A stretch of DNA of 64,000 nt from assembly GCA_902538525.1 (NCBI GenBank), contig CACBFA010000001.1, positions 145,370 to 209,369 on the forward strand, in the 5' to 3' direction. Both the position numbers and the translations under genes were made by a program. Numbering within the stretch: position 1 is the stretch's first letter; every line of letters begins with the position of its first letter. The stretch is from an uncultured Pelagibacteraceae bacterium (GTDB taxonomy: Bacteria; Pseudomonadota; Alphaproteobacteria; Pelagibacterales; Pelagibacteraceae). Shown in pieces: positions 1 through 12,828 of this stretch. Below the pieces are notes generated by a model. That model did no database searches and was not told where the DNA came from. It saw only the letters and a list, made by a program, of their open reading frames with translations.

Positions 1-993
1 TTCTAAAGGGTTTTGTCCTCCATGGTTTACAATAGAACCTCCTACAAATGTTATGTTGGAAAGTCTCAAAAATTTTGACATTTCCCCATATGTATTAACG
101 ATATATACATCACAATTAGCTGAAGGTTTAAGTCCGTTTGTTCTCTCGTTAATTATTAGTTTTAATTTTCTAAGTTCTTGCTTTATTTCATCTGATCTAT
201 TTACATGTCTTGGTACTATTATTGTTATTAAATTTTTAAACTTTTTTTTCAATTCCAAGTGTAATTTTCCTATGATTTTTTCTTCATTATAATGAGTACT
301 GGCTGCACAGAATACTTTTCTATTTTTAAAATTTTTTTGAATATTTGTTTCAAAATTTTTTTTACTATTTTTAAAAAATTTCAAATTTCCTATAAACTTA
401 ATTTTTTTTACACCCAATCTCTTTAAATAATTTTTTGTTTCTTGATTTTGAGGTAAAGCAATAGTTATCTTACTAAAAACTTGCTTTGCAAAAGTTGGAC
501 AGATTTGCCATCTATTAAAACTTTTATTCGTAATTCTAGCATTGATTAAAATAAGGGGAATTTTTTTTGTATCAATTTTTTCGAACATATTTGGCCAAAT
601 TTCAGAGTCGACAAATATTGCAATTTTTGGTTTCCATCTATTCAAAAAGTTATTGCATATAAATCCAACATCGAATGGATAATACACATGTACGGTTTTT
701 TTAAATTTTATTTTTTTTATAATTGAGGCAGAACTAATAGTTGAGGAAGTAATAAGTATCTTTTTTATACTTTTATCTTTTTCAAATTTTTTTATTACTG
801 GCAGTATGCTCATTAGCTCGCCAATGCTTGCACCATGAAACCATATTGTTTCACTTGATCTATTTTTAGCGGTCAATGAATATTTTTCCAAAAATCTTTT
901 TGTATCTTCTTTTCCCATAATCATTCTTACAAAAATAACTAATGGTGAAATTACTAAGAAAATTGTGCCAATTATATTATATAGGAGAAACAT
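1..993 (-). CDS. waaA: 3-deoxy-D-manno-octulosonic acid transferase (partial, runs off left edge)
   Basis: Own reverse-strand translation from ATG at 993: MFLLYNIIGTIFLVISPLVIFVRMIMGKEDTKRFLEKYS...IWFHGASIGELMSILPVI...TYGEMSKFLRLSNITFVGGSIVNHGGQNPLE; KdtA family motifs; not in ORF track because it is open at the edge. Confidence 0.9.
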   Translation of the reverse strand, partial: MFLLYNIIGTIFLVISPLVIFVRMIMGKEDTKRFLEKYSLTAKNRSSETIWFHGASIGELMSILPVIKKFEKDKSIKKILITSSTISSASIIKKIKFKKTVHVYYPFDVGFICNNFLNRWKPKIAIFVDSEIWPNMFEKIDTKKIPLILINARITNKSFNRWQICPTFAKQVFSKITIALPQNQETKNYLKRLGVKKIKFIGNLKFFKNSKKNFETNIQKNFKNRKVFCAASTHYNEEKIIGKLHLELKKKFKNLITIIVPRHVNRSDEIKQELRKLKLIINERTNGLKPSANCDVYIVNTYGEMSKFLRLSNITFVGGSIVNHGGQNPLE

Positions 994-2735
994 CAATTGT
1001 TTTTGATTTGTCTGTCATATAAATTCTTATATAGGATTGACTCTTTTAGTAATTCTTCATGTTTACCAGATGCTTCTACTTTACCTTTATCAATTAAATA
1101 AATATTTTCAGAATTAAGTATAGTTGATAACCTATGTGCAATTACAACTGTAGTTTTATTTTTAGTTAACTCTTGAATTGCTTTTTGAATTTTTTCCTCA
1201 GTTTCTGAATCCAATGACGAGGTTGCCTCGTCTAATAAAATAATTTTACTATCTTTTAATAGTGCCCTAGCTATAGAAATTCTTTGTTTCTCACCACCAG
1301 ATAATTTTACTCCATTCTCTCCAATTAAAGTTTTAAATTTGTTCTCCAATTTTTCAATAAAATCTGTGCTCATCGACATTTTTGATGCATTAAATACTTC
1401 CTCATCCGTCGCTTCTGGCTTTGCGTACTTAATATTATTAAATACTGTATCATCAAATAGTGTAGTATTTTGATCAACAATTGAAATCTCTTTTCTCAAT
1501 GAGTTAAGATTTAAATCTTTAATCTTTTGATTATCAATTAAAATTTCACCTGTATCTGCATCATACACTCTTGGAATTAAATTTAATATTGTAGACTTTC
1601 CTGACCCACTATGACCGACTAATGCAGTCATCTTTTTTCCAGTTATGTTTATATTAATATCTTTTAAAACAATGTTATTTGCATTTGATTTATAACTAAA
1701 ATTAACATTCTTTAGTTTTATTGTTGCATCATCTATTTTTAGAAGTTCACCATTTTTATTCTCTAATATTTCGTTTTGCTGATCTATGATCGGTAATATC
1801 CTTTTACCTGCTGACAAACCTTGTCCTATAGAAACATTAACTGTAGCTAAAGCTTTCACAGGCTGATAAGAAAGCATCATAGCGGCTAAAAAAGAAAAAA
1901 AATTATTTATACTTAATTGTTCATTCATTATTAATTTTCCTGAATAAAAAATTAGGATTGCAATCATAATACCAGTAACAATTTCCATTATTGGAGATGA
2001 ACGTATAAATACTGTTGCAATTTTAATTGATTTCTCTTTTAAGTCATTGACAAATTTTTCCGATCTTTCGTGTTCGTAATTTTCTCTCTGAAAAATTTTA
2101 ATTACTTTATGATTTTTAAATAAATCAATTAAATATTTATTCAAATCACCTGATTTTTCCTGGGCTTCCGTTACAACTTTGCTTATTCTCTTTCCTAGTC
2201 TTTTTGCAATTATTGATGCAATGGGTATCATAATTATCGCAATTAGAGAAAGCCTCCAATTTTGGAAAAACATTACAAACAGAAGTCCAATTAATGTAAG
2301 ACCGTCTTTAAATAAACTTAGAAATGCATTTGTCAGCATTCCAGTAATTTGATTAACATCAAAATTAAGATTTGAAATATATTTTCCAGAATGTTTGTCT
2401 TCAATTGTTTCTGTATCAGCTTTTATAAAAGATGATAACATATTCACTTGAATACTTTTTTTTACTTCTTCTGCGGTTTTGATCATTAATATTTTTGCAA
2501 TGTATAAAGAAATTCCTTTTGTTGAGAAGGCAATAATTATAAGTATAGGAATAATAAAAATTAAACTTTGGTCTTTTTCTATAAAAATTTTTTCAATGGC
2601 AGGATCAAGTAGCCAAGCTGTTGCAGATGTACTACCTGCCACAAGAATTGAAAAAATTACTGCCAAAATAATTTTACTTAGATGATATTTTGTATAATCT
2701 TTATATAACCTTTTTAATATAGTAATATTATTCAT
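993..2735 (-). CDS. msbA: lipid A export ABC transporter, ATPase/permease (MsbA-like)
   Basis: TM domain plus GHSGSGKST Walker A, LSGGEKQRISIARALL signature, ILLDEATSSLD; adjacent to waaA. Confidence 0.88.
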   Translation of the reverse strand: MNNITILKRLYKDYTKYHLSKIILAVIFSILVAGSTSATAWLLDPAIEKIFIEKDQSLIFIIPILIIIAFSTKGISLYIAKILMIKTAEEVKKSIQVNMLSSFIKADTETIEDKHSGKYISNLNFDVNQITGMLTNAFLSLFKDGLTLIGLLFVMFFQNWRLSLIAIIMIPIASIIAKRLGKRISKVVTEAQEKSGDLNKYLIDLFKNHKVIKIFQRENYEHERSEKFVNDLKEKSIKIATVFIRSSPIMEIVTGIMIAILIFYSGKLIMNEQLSINNFFSFLAAMMLSYQPVKALATVNVSIGQGLSAGKRILPIIDQQNEILENKNGELLKIDDATIKLKNVNFSYKSNANNIVLKDININITGKKMTALVGHSGSGKSTILNLIPRVYDADTGEILIDNQKIKDLNLNSLRKEISIVDQNTTLFDDTVFNNIKYAKPEATDEEVFNASKMSMSTDFIEKLENKFKTLIGENGVKLSGGEKQRISIARALLKDSKIILLDEATSSLDSETEEKIQKAIQELTKNKTTVVIAHRLSTILNSENIYLIDKGKVEASGKHEELLKESILYKNLYDRQIKNN

Positions 2736-3604
2736 TAATTTAATTTTCCAATTAATAAATTTAATAAAATTATAAGACCTAAAATATTATTACTTTTGAA
2801 TTTACTGAGGCAGTCCATACCAATTTCAGTTTTTAACTTATAAGTCTGAAAATATAACAAATGTAAAAAGGGTATAATTAAAAATATGAAATAAATATAA
2901 TCAAAATTCATTATTAATCCTGTAAAAATTAATGATGTTAAAAATATTAAGTAACATAGAGAGATAAATTTTTTTGGATTTTTTTTAAATTTTATCGATG
3001 TTGATTTAACTCCAATTATTTCATCATCATTAATATCTTGATATCCGTATATTGTGTCGTAACCTAATGTCCAAAATGTGGCTCCTAAATAAAATATAAT
3101 TGGTATAATAGAAACTTCATTTTGAATGGATATCCATGCCAAAACTAAGCCATAATTAAAAGTAATACCTAAAAAAAGTTGAGGCCAGTAAGTAAATCTT
3201 TTCATCAATGGATATGTAAAAGCTAATGGCATTGAAAGAAGGGCCATATAAATAGTAAATTTGTTAAAATTTATCAAAACTAAAAACGCAATTAAACATA
3301 AAATCGCAGCATATATTGCAGCATTAAACACTGAAATCTTTTCTGACGCGATTGGTCTATTTTTAGTTCTTTCTACTAACTTATCAATATTCCTATCTGA
3401 AATATCATTTACTATACATCCAGCCGACCTCATTAAAATTGATCCAGATAGAAATAATAAAGCGTAAAAAAAATAATTTTTCCACGAAGAGGAAAAATCG
3501 TATGCAATTGTTAATCCCCAAATACATGGCCAAAATAGAAGCATGAAACCAATTGGTTTATTAAGTCTTGTTAATTCAATAAAAATTTTAACCTTTTCAG
3601 ACAT
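2735..3604 (-). CDS. ubiA: 4-hydroxybenzoate polyprenyltransferase (UbiA family)
   Basis: RLNKPIGFMLLFWPCIWGL, RSAGCIVNDISDRNIDKLVERTKNRPIAS, GYDTIYGYQDINDDEIIGVKST motifs. Confidence 0.92.
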   Translation of the reverse strand: MSEKVKIFIELTRLNKPIGFMLLFWPCIWGLTIAYDFSSSWKNYFFYALLFLSGSILMRSAGCIVNDISDRNIDKLVERTKNRPIASEKISVFNAAIYAAILCLIAFLVLINFNKFTIYMALLSMPLAFTYPLMKRFTYWPQLFLGITFNYGLVLAWISIQNEVSIIPIIFYLGATFWTLGYDTIYGYQDINDDEIIGVKSTSIKFKKNPKKFISLCYLIFLTSLIFTGLIMNFDYIYFIFLIIPFLHLLYFQTYKLKTEIGMDCLSKFKSNNILGLIILLNLLIGKLN

Positions 3605-3653
3605 AATTTACTTGTAAATAACAAAGCGTAGATTCATAATCAAACTGATTCGC

Positions 3654-4061
3654 ATGAATATTGATTACACTGTTACCGCATTAATGTTTCCCGCCATTCC
3701 TTTGATTATGGCTGTCTATAGTAACAGATTTCATACATTAAGTGGTTTGATTAGAAAAATACACGACGAATATGTTTTTGAAAAGCATACTCCACCAGAG
3801 TGGAAGCAGCAGCTAATTAATTTAAATGATAGAGTAAAAAATTTAAGGATTACAATACTTTTTGCAGCATTTGGTTTCTTATTTAATATGCTTACTGTTT
3901 TTGCTCTTTATTTAGAGACATATTTTTTAGCTAGAATAATTTTTGGTTCTTGTTGTTTATCGATGATGGTATCAATAATATTTTTTATAAGAGAAATACA
4001 AATATCGACTAGAGCGCTAAGACTTCATCTTTCAGATATGGATGATCAATTTAAGGAATAA
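3654..4061 (+). CDS. DUF2721-like small membrane protein
   Basis: Two hydrophobic segments and DUF2721-like pattern (TALMFPAIPLIMAVYSNRF...). Confidence 0.65.
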   Translation: MNIDYTVTALMFPAIPLIMAVYSNRFHTLSGLIRKIHDEYVFEKHTPPEWKQQLINLNDRVKNLRITILFAAFGFLFNMLTVFALYLETYFLARIIFGSCCLSMMVSIIFFIREIQISTRALRLHLSDMDDQFKE

Positions 4062-5022
4062 TAACTGCTGGTCCTGTTAAAACCCTATTCTCTAAATCTA
4101 TGTGAGCTTGTTTAGCTTCACTTAATTTATATTTTTTAGAAATTTCAATTTTTATTTTCCCTGAGAGAACTGCATCAAAAACCAATTTAGCAGATTTTTC
4201 TAATTCATCTCTTGTAATTGTATAATGCATTATTGACGGTCTTGTAAAAAAAAGACCTTTTGTATTTATATGTTTTTTGACATCTATAGTGTGAACATAT
4301 CCAGATGCATTTCCAAATGCTACCATCATCCCTCTAATTTTTAAACATTCTATTGATCCCTCAAAAGTTTTTGCCCCAACACCATCATAGACAACATCTA
4401 TTCCATTTTTACCTGCTATTTTTTCAACTTCTTCGACAAAATTATGATCTGTATAATTGATGACATGATGACACCCATTTTTTTTTGCTATTTCAACTTT
4501 TTCTTTTGATCCAACTGTTCCAATGACTTCACATCCTAAAGCATTAGCCCACTGGCATAATATTTGACCAACACCACCAGCTGCAGCATGAAATAAAACT
4601 TTATCTCCTTTTTTTACAGCATATGACCTGTGTAATAAATATTCTGATGTTATTCCTTTCAATAAAATGCAGGAAGCTATTTCATCTGAAATACCTTCAG
4701 GTACAGAAACTAATTTTCCCTCTGGCATTATTTGTTTTTCTGAGTATCCACTTATTGGAGCAGATGCATGACTTACTCGATCTCCAACTCTAAAAAGACT
4801 TACTTCTGAGCCAATTTCTTCAACTACTCCAGATGCTTCTAATCCAAGTCCACTTGGTAATTCAATCGGATACAAACCTGTTCGATGGTAAACATCAATA
4901 TAATTAAGTCCAACTGACAAATTTTTAACAAGAACTTCCTTTGGACCAGGTTTACCGATTTCGATATCCTTGTATTCCAAGACTTCTGGGCCTCCAAATT
5001 TTTCAAATCTTATGGCTTTCAT
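4051..5022 (-). CDS. NADPH:quinone oxidoreductase / zinc-type alcohol dehydrogenase-like
   Basis: MDR family; AAAGGVGQILCQWA cofactor motif. Confidence 0.9.
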   Translation of the reverse strand: MKAIRFEKFGGPEVLEYKDIEIGKPGPKEVLVKNLSVGLNYIDVYHRTGLYPIELPSGLGLEASGVVEEIGSEVSLFRVGDRVSHASAPISGYSEKQIMPEGKLVSVPEGISDEIASCILLKGITSEYLLHRSYAVKKGDKVLFHAAAGGVGQILCQWANALGCEVIGTVGSKEKVEIAKKNGCHHVINYTDHNFVEEVEKIAGKNGIDVVYDGVGAKTFEGSIECLKIRGMMVAFGNASGYVHTIDVKKHINTKGLFFTRPSIMHYTITRDELEKSAKLVFDAVLSGKIKIEISKKYKLSEAKQAHIDLENRVLTGPAVIIP

Positions 5023-5024
5023 AT

Positions 5025-5870
5025 TTACTTTACAAAATTACCATTATGGTAATCATCAATTGCTTGAAGTATTTCTTGCTTGGTATTCATGACGAACGGG
5101 CCACCTCTTGCAATCTGTTCTCCTATCGGTTTTCCAGATATTAGTAAAAATTTAGCGTTTGTTAAAGCAGTTACTTTCAAGTTTTCACCCTTAGATAATA
5201 ATATTAATGTGGAGTCTTTAACACTTTCATGTTTATTGTTTCCAATTTCTATCTCACCTTCAATTAAATATATGAATGAATTGTGTGTGGATGGAACTTG
5301 ATGATTAAAAGTTTTACTTTCATTTAATTCTACATCAAAATAAATTGGATCGACATTGTGTTTTTTTATTGGACCTTCTGAATTTTCAAACTTTCCAGCA
5401 ATTATTTTTATAAATTTATCTTCATCCTTATGTGTGCTCATTTTATCTGAGTCAATATAATGGTATTCTGGTTTACTCATCTTCTTGCTGGCTGGCATAT
5501 TAATCCATAGTTGAAAACCATGAAGTTTACCATCGTTCATAGCTGGCATTTCAGAATGAATTATTCCACTACCAGTTTTCATCCATTGCACATCTCCTGC
5601 AGTCATTTTTCCTTGACCACCTGTACTATCTTTATGTTCAAAACTACCAGCTAACATGTATGTAACTGTTTCAATTCCTCTATGTGGATGAGGAGGAAAG
5701 CCTGCAATATAATCATCTTTATTTTCTGATCCAAATTCATCTAACATTAAAAATGGATCATAATAATTTGGTTCAACACCAATACTTCTTTTTAATTTAA
5801 CTCCTGCACCATCTGATGCTGGTGTTGGATCTATAATTTTTTCTACTTCGATATTTATCATGTTGTTCAT
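5025..5870 (-). CDS. pirin family protein
   Basis: DPFLMLDEFGSE, FPPHPHRGIETVTYMLAGSFEHKDSTGG pirin motif. Confidence 0.93.
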   Translation of the reverse strand: MNNMINIEVEKIIDPTPASDGAGVKLKRSIGVEPNYYDPFLMLDEFGSENKDDYIAGFPPHPHRGIETVTYMLAGSFEHKDSTGGQGKMTAGDVQWMKTGSGIIHSEMPAMNDGKLHGFQLWINMPASKKMSKPEYHYIDSDKMSTHKDEDKFIKIIAGKFENSEGPIKKHNVDPIYFDVELNESKTFNHQVPSTHNSFIYLIEGEIEIGNNKHESVKDSTLILLSKGENLKVTALTNAKFLLISGKPIGEQIARGGPFVMNTKQEILQAIDDYHNGNFVK

Positions 5871-5881
5871 ATAGGATATAT

Positions 5882-6544
5882 CTAAATTAAATCAAGTAAT
5901 TGTGATAAATTACTTATTTGTTTGTTAGGTTCAAAATCTAATTTATCAAAAATATTATTATTTCTATTCACCCAAACAGTGTTGTATCCATAATTTCCTG
6001 CACCGGATACATCCCATGTATTTGCACTTAAGAATAAAACTTCGTTCTTTTTAATATTATATTTATTTATTGGAAGGTCGTAAACTTTTGAATCTGGTTT
6101 AAAAATACCAACTTCTTCTACAGAAAAAATATCATCAAAAATATCTTTTAACCCATTACTAACAACAAGTTCTTTTAAAAGGTCAGGTGTACCATTTGAT
6201 AGAATTGCTAATTTATAATTTGATTCTTTTAATTTATTTAAAGCATCCCTTACTTCTGTAAATGGTGAAAGCACTTTATATAAATTCAATAGTTCTGATC
6301 TCATTGCATTATCAATATTGTAAAAATTCATAGATTTATCCAAACTATCTTCGGTGATTTGCCAAAAATCCTTATGTCTTCTCATTAAACTTCTAAGCCA
6401 AGTATATTCAAGCTGCGTAGTTCTCCAATAATTAGCAAATCCTTCCCATTTATCTCCTAATTTTTCCTTACATTTTTCGGCCGCAGAATTAACATCAAAT
6501 AAAGTTCCGTATGCATCAAATATGATTGCTTTAATATTTTTCAT
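5882..6544 (-). CDS. haloacid dehalogenase type II (HAD superfamily)
   Basis: IIFDAYGTLFDVNSAAE, LSNGTPDLL, FKPDSKVYDL. Confidence 0.88.
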   Translation of the reverse strand: MKNIKAIIFDAYGTLFDVNSAAEKCKEKLGDKWEGFANYWRTTQLEYTWLRSLMRRHKDFWQITEDSLDKSMNFYNIDNAMRSELLNLYKVLSPFTEVRDALNKLKESNYKLAILSNGTPDLLKELVVSNGLKDIFDDIFSVEEVGIFKPDSKVYDLPINKYNIKKNEVLFLSANTWDVSGAGNYGYNTVWVNRNNNIFDKLDFEPNKQISNLSQLLDLI

Positions 6545-6561
6545 AAATTAATTTAATTATA

Positions 6562-7260
6562 ATGAGTAATATTAGAATATTTTATCCAGAAAAATTATCA
6601 ATTAATTTAGAAACTAATTTAACTAAGTCTCAATCACATTATTTATTGAAAGTAATGAGGATTAAACAAGGAGAGACCTTTTCTGTTTTTAATAAATCTG
6701 GAGAATGGAAGTCAATTGTAACTGAAATTTCAAAAAGCAGTTTAAATTTCAAGGTTGTTGAACAGTTGAGACAAAAAGATAAAGAGCAAGAAATATGGTT
6801 AGCTTTCTCACCCATTAAATCAAATTATTTTAACTTCATGATACAAAAAGCAACTGAGCTTGGAGTAACAAAATTTGTTCCAATTATTTCTGAAAGGACA
6901 ATTGTTAGAAAGGTAAATAATGAGAGATTAAATAAAATAATTATAGAGTCGTGTGAACAAAGTAATAGAATAAATATTCCTTCAATTGAAAAAACTCAAT
7001 CATTAGATAAATTCCTGTCTAACAATTCGGATATCAATTTAATCTTTGGAGATTTAAATACGAATAATAAAAAAATTAAGATTTCTAATTCAAAACCAAA
7101 TTGTCTTTTAATTGGTCCTGAAGGGGATTATTCAGCCGGTGAAATTAAAAAGATTCTAAACTTTAAAGGGTCTCAATCGATAAAACTAAGTGATAACATT
7201 TTAAGGTCTGAAACTGCGGTTATATCCGCGTTATCTGTCATCAATTATTTGCAAAATTGA
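6562..7260 (+). CDS. rsmE: 16S rRNA (uracil1498-N3)-methyltransferase RsmE
   Basis: KATELGVTKFVPIISERT, LIGPEGDYSAGE, LRSETAVISALS. Confidence 0.92.
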   Translation: MSNIRIFYPEKLSINLETNLTKSQSHYLLKVMRIKQGETFSVFNKSGEWKSIVTEISKSSLNFKVVEQLRQKDKEQEIWLAFSPIKSNYFNFMIQKATELGVTKFVPIISERTIVRKVNNERLNKIIIESCEQSNRINIPSIEKTQSLDKFLSNNSDINLIFGDLNTNNKKIKISNSKPNCLLIGPEGDYSAGEIKKILNFKGSQSIKLSDNILRSETAVISALSVINYLQN

Positions 7261-7319
7261 TAAATTGTCGCGAATTCTCTAGTATTTTTTATAATATTTT
7301 CGATCTATATAGAAAACAA

Positions 7320-9769
<2,450 letters not shown>

Positions 9770-9795
9770 TAACGTCTTAAGGTATAAAAATTAAA

Positions 9796-10704
9796 ATGGC
9801 TACGACGTATTCTAAAGTAAAAAAATCAAATTACGAACTAGGTATTATTCCTGAATTATTAAAATTAATGAAACCAAGGGTAATGTCTCTTGTTATTTTC
9901 ACTTGTGCAGTTGGCCTATTAACAGCTCCAAATTCAGTATCATTTCAACAATCTGTGATTGGGATATTAATTGTAGCCTTTGGCGCTGGAGCAGCAGGAG
10001 CACTTAACATGTGGTATGAAGCTGACTTAGATAAATTAATGTCTAGAACGTGCTTACGTCCAATTCCAAGAGGAAAGCTGAACAGAAACCAAGCATTATA
10101 TTTTGGAACATCGCTGTCAGTTATTTCAGTTGTAAGCTTATACTTTGTTACAAATGCTTTATCAGCATTTCTATTAATGTTTACGATATTATTTTACGTA
10201 TTTGTATATACAATCTGGTTAAAAAGAAAAACTCCACAAAATATTGTTATAGGTGGAGCATCAGGAGCTTTGCCACCAGTAATTGGGTGGGCAATAGCAA
10301 CAAATTCTATTTCATTGGAGTCGATTGCTTTTTTCTTAATAATTTTCTTTTGGACACCATCACACTTTTGGGCATTAAGCTTATACAAAGCTGATGATTA
10401 TAAAAAAGCAGGTATTCCAATGCTTCCAGTAACTAATGGAATTCAGGATACTAAAAAGAACATTCTAATTTATTCTTTGCTAATGATACCAACAATTGTT
10501 TTCCCATATTACATTGGATTTGTCGGTGAAGTATTCTTAACACTTAGCTTACTACTTACATTTTATTATAATTTAATTTGTTACCAGCTTTACAACTATA
10601 AAGTTGGAAAATTTAACATAAAGAAAGCTAGACATATTTTCAGCTATTCAATTATTTACTTATTTTTAATATTTGTTTTTTTCTTAGTGGATAAAGTTTT
10701 ATGA
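9796..10704 (+). CDS. ctaB: protoheme IX farnesyltransferase (heme O synthase)
   Basis: LMKPRVMSLVIFTCAVGL, NMWYEADLDKLMSRTCLRPIPRG, UbiA-superfamily. Confidence 0.95.
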   Translation: MATTYSKVKKSNYELGIIPELLKLMKPRVMSLVIFTCAVGLLTAPNSVSFQQSVIGILIVAFGAGAAGALNMWYEADLDKLMSRTCLRPIPRGKLNRNQALYFGTSLSVISVVSLYFVTNALSAFLLMFTILFYVFVYTIWLKRKTPQNIVIGGASGALPPVIGWAIATNSISLESIAFFLIIFFWTPSHFWALSLYKADDYKKAGIPMLPVTNGIQDTKKNILIYSLLMIPTIVFPYYIGFVGEVFLTLSLLLTFYYNLICYQLYNYKVGKFNIKKARHIFSYSIIYLFLIFVFFLVDKVL

Positions 10705-10826
10705 TAGTTAAAGATCAAAAATTAAAAAAGAAAAATTTATGGACAGCAGTTGGTTTGGTTGCATTTATAGTTTTCTTATTCATTTTCACACTATTTAATA
10801 TTGGAGTATTTGAAAGACCTTTATGA
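10701..10826 (+). CDS. 41-aa single-TM protein in cox operon (CoxF-like position)
   Basis: Own translation MIVKDQKLKKKNLWTAVGLVAFIVFLFIFTLFNIGVFERPL; ATGA overlaps with ctaB stop and ctaG start; below ORF-track length cutoff. Confidence 0.75.
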   Translation: MIVKDQKLKKKNLWTAVGLVAFIVFLFIFTLFNIGVFERPL

Positions 10827-11371
10827 TTAAAAAAAATACTTTAACTCCACTAATTCTAGCAGGAATTTTTGTCTTTATGTTGGGATTGTCTTTTGCAGCT
10901 GTGCCTTTGTATGATTTATTTTGTAGAGTAACTGGCTTTGGTGGAACTACACAAATATCGAAAGAAGCTCCTAATATAGTCTTAGATAAAAAAATAAATG
11001 TAAGATTAGATACCAACGTTAACAGTGCTCTTGATTGGAATTTTGATGTTGATCAAAAAACAATGGATGTTCAGCCAGGCAAGGTATACAGAATTAAATT
11101 TGAAGTGGAAAACACAGGAGATGAAATTTCATCTGCTGTAGCTACATATAATGTTTCTCCATCATCATTTGGAGCATATTTTAATAAATTAGGCTGTTTT
11201 TGCTTTGAAAAACAAACATTAGATCCGGGGGAAAAGGCAAGTTACACCCTGGTTTTTTACCTAGATCCAGAATTAGTAAATGATCCAAAAACATCTAGAG
11301 TTGAAGATGTTACTATGTCATATACTTTTTTCTCATCTGAATATTATAAAAACGAAAAAAAAGAGAGTTAA
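10823..11371 (+). CDS. ctaG: cytochrome c oxidase assembly protein CtaG/Cox11
   Basis: AAVPLYDLFCRVTGFGGTTQ, KLGCFCFEKQTLDPGE. Confidence 0.95.
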   Translation: MIKKNTLTPLILAGIFVFMLGLSFAAVPLYDLFCRVTGFGGTTQISKEAPNIVLDKKINVRLDTNVNSALDWNFDVDQKTMDVQPGKVYRIKFEVENTGDEISSAVATYNVSPSSFGAYFNKLGCFCFEKQTLDPGEKASYTLVFYLDPELVNDPKTSRVEDVTMSYTFFSSEYYKNEKKES

Positions 11372-11376
11372 AATAA

Positions 11377-12168
11377 ATGTCTGCATCTGGTCAAAAACAT
11401 GATTATCATTTAGTTGACCCTAGTCCTTGGCCTTTAGCTACATCTATAGCAACACTAGTTACAGCAGTTGGATCTGTTTATTATTTTCACAGTAAAGTTA
11501 TGTGGGCAATGATTTTAGGTTTTTTACTTATAATTTATTGTGCCTTTATGTGGTTCAGGGATGTTGTGATCGAAGCTGAGCACAAAGGTCATCATACACC
11601 TGTTGTTCAAATTCATCATAGATATGGAATGACATTATTTATTGCTTCTGAGGTAATGTTTTTTGTTGCATGGTTTTGGGCATACTTTGATGCAAGTTTA
11701 TTTCCAAATGAATTCATGGGAAATGTATGGCCACCAAAAGATATTGAAACTTTTGATCCATGGGACATCCCACTTATAAATACTCTTGTCCTACTTTTAT
11801 CTGGTACAACAGTAACTTGGGCACACCATTCTTTATTAGAGGATGATAGAAAAGGATTTATAAATGGTCTGATCTGTACAGTAATTTTAGGAGCATTTTT
11901 TACGTTATTGCAAATTTACGAATACCAACACGCTACATTTAGTTTTTCAGGTCACATTTATGGAGCAACATTCTATATGGCCACAGGGTTTCATGGTTTC
12001 CACGTTTTAGTTGGGACTATTTTCTTAGCAGTTTGTTTATGGAGAGGTAAATTAGGACATTTTACTAAAGAACATCACTTTGGTTTTGAGGCCGCTGCTT
12101 GGTACTGGCACTTTGTTGACGTTGTCTGGTTGTTCTTATTTGCAGCTATTTACATTTGGGGAAGTTAA
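11377..12168 (+). CDS. coxC: cytochrome c oxidase subunit III
   Basis: HHRYGMTLFIASEVMFFVAWFWAYF, TGFHGFHVLVGTIFL, WYWHFVDVVWLFLF. Confidence 0.96.
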   Translation: MSASGQKHDYHLVDPSPWPLATSIATLVTAVGSVYYFHSKVMWAMILGFLLIIYCAFMWFRDVVIEAEHKGHHTPVVQIHHRYGMTLFIASEVMFFVAWFWAYFDASLFPNEFMGNVWPPKDIETFDPWDIPLINTLVLLLSGTTVTWAHHSLLEDDRKGFINGLICTVILGAFFTLLQIYEYQHATFSFSGHIYGATFYMATGFHGFHVLVGTIFLAVCLWRGKLGHFTKEHHFGFEAAAWYWHFVDVVWLFLFAAIYIWGS

Positions 12169-12174
12169 TAGTTC

Positions 12175-12828
12175 TTGAAAAATAAGCTATCTTTTTCAAT
12201 CTTTGTATACTTTTTTATTTTAGTTTTTTTGGCATTAGGTACTTGGCAAATAGTTAGACTAAATTGGAAGCTTGATTTAATAAATTCAATCGACCAATCT
12301 TTAAAAAGTGATCCAGTAGAATTTAATGGAAGTAATCCAATTAACTTTAAAAAAATCAAATTTGAGGGAATATTAGATAATTCAAAAATAATTTATTTAT
12401 ATTCTTTAAATGAAAAAGGAGAGCCAGGATTTGACATTGTAAATCCAGTTAGCATTAACAATAAAAGCTATTTAATAAATCGGGGTTGGGTTCCAAGAGA
12501 TCTTAAATCTAAAAAGTATGTTTCAAATGAAAGTAAATTTGAGGGAGTTTTAAAATTAAAAAGCAAATTTAATTATTTCAAGCCAGATAATGATGTAAAT
12601 AAGAATTACTGGTTCACTCTTAAAGATGAAGATTTATTGACTTATACGGGAAAAGAATTTTCTCCATTCATTATTAACAATATTAGCAAGCAAGAAGGAA
12701 TTTATCCCCAGTCAAAACAAATAGGAGCCAATATTTCAAACAACCACTTAAAGTATGCTCTTACATGGTTTTCATTAGCTGTTTCCATTTTTTTAATATA
12801 TTTATATTTTAGAAAAAAAAATTACTGA
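12175..12828 (+). CDS. SURF1 family protein (TTG start)
   Basis: LGTWQIVRLNWKLDLI, INRGWVPRD; position after coxC. Confidence 0.88.
   Translation: MKNKLSFSIFVYFFILVFLALGTWQIVRLNWKLDLINSIDQSLKSDPVEFNGSNPINFKKIKFEGILDNSKIIYLYSLNEKGEPGFDIVNPVSINNKSYLINRGWVPRDLKSKKYVSNESKFEGVLKLKSKFNYFKPDNDVNKNYWFTLKDEDLLTYTGKEFSPFIINNISKQEGIYPQSKQIGANISNNHLKYALTWFSLAVSIFLIYLYFRKKNY

Noticed and set aside
53-292. 79-aa plus-strand ORF
   Set aside because: Antisense to waaA, which has strong family motifs across the same bases.
7257-7319. N-terminal extension of coxB from the ORF track
   Set aside because: Signal peptide-like sequence begins at Met 7320; the upstream extension overlaps the rsmE stop and does not look like CoxB.
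10050-10394. 114-aa plus-strand and 64-aa minus-strand ORFs inside ctaB
   Set aside because: Out-of-frame and antisense to a well-supported ctaB gene.
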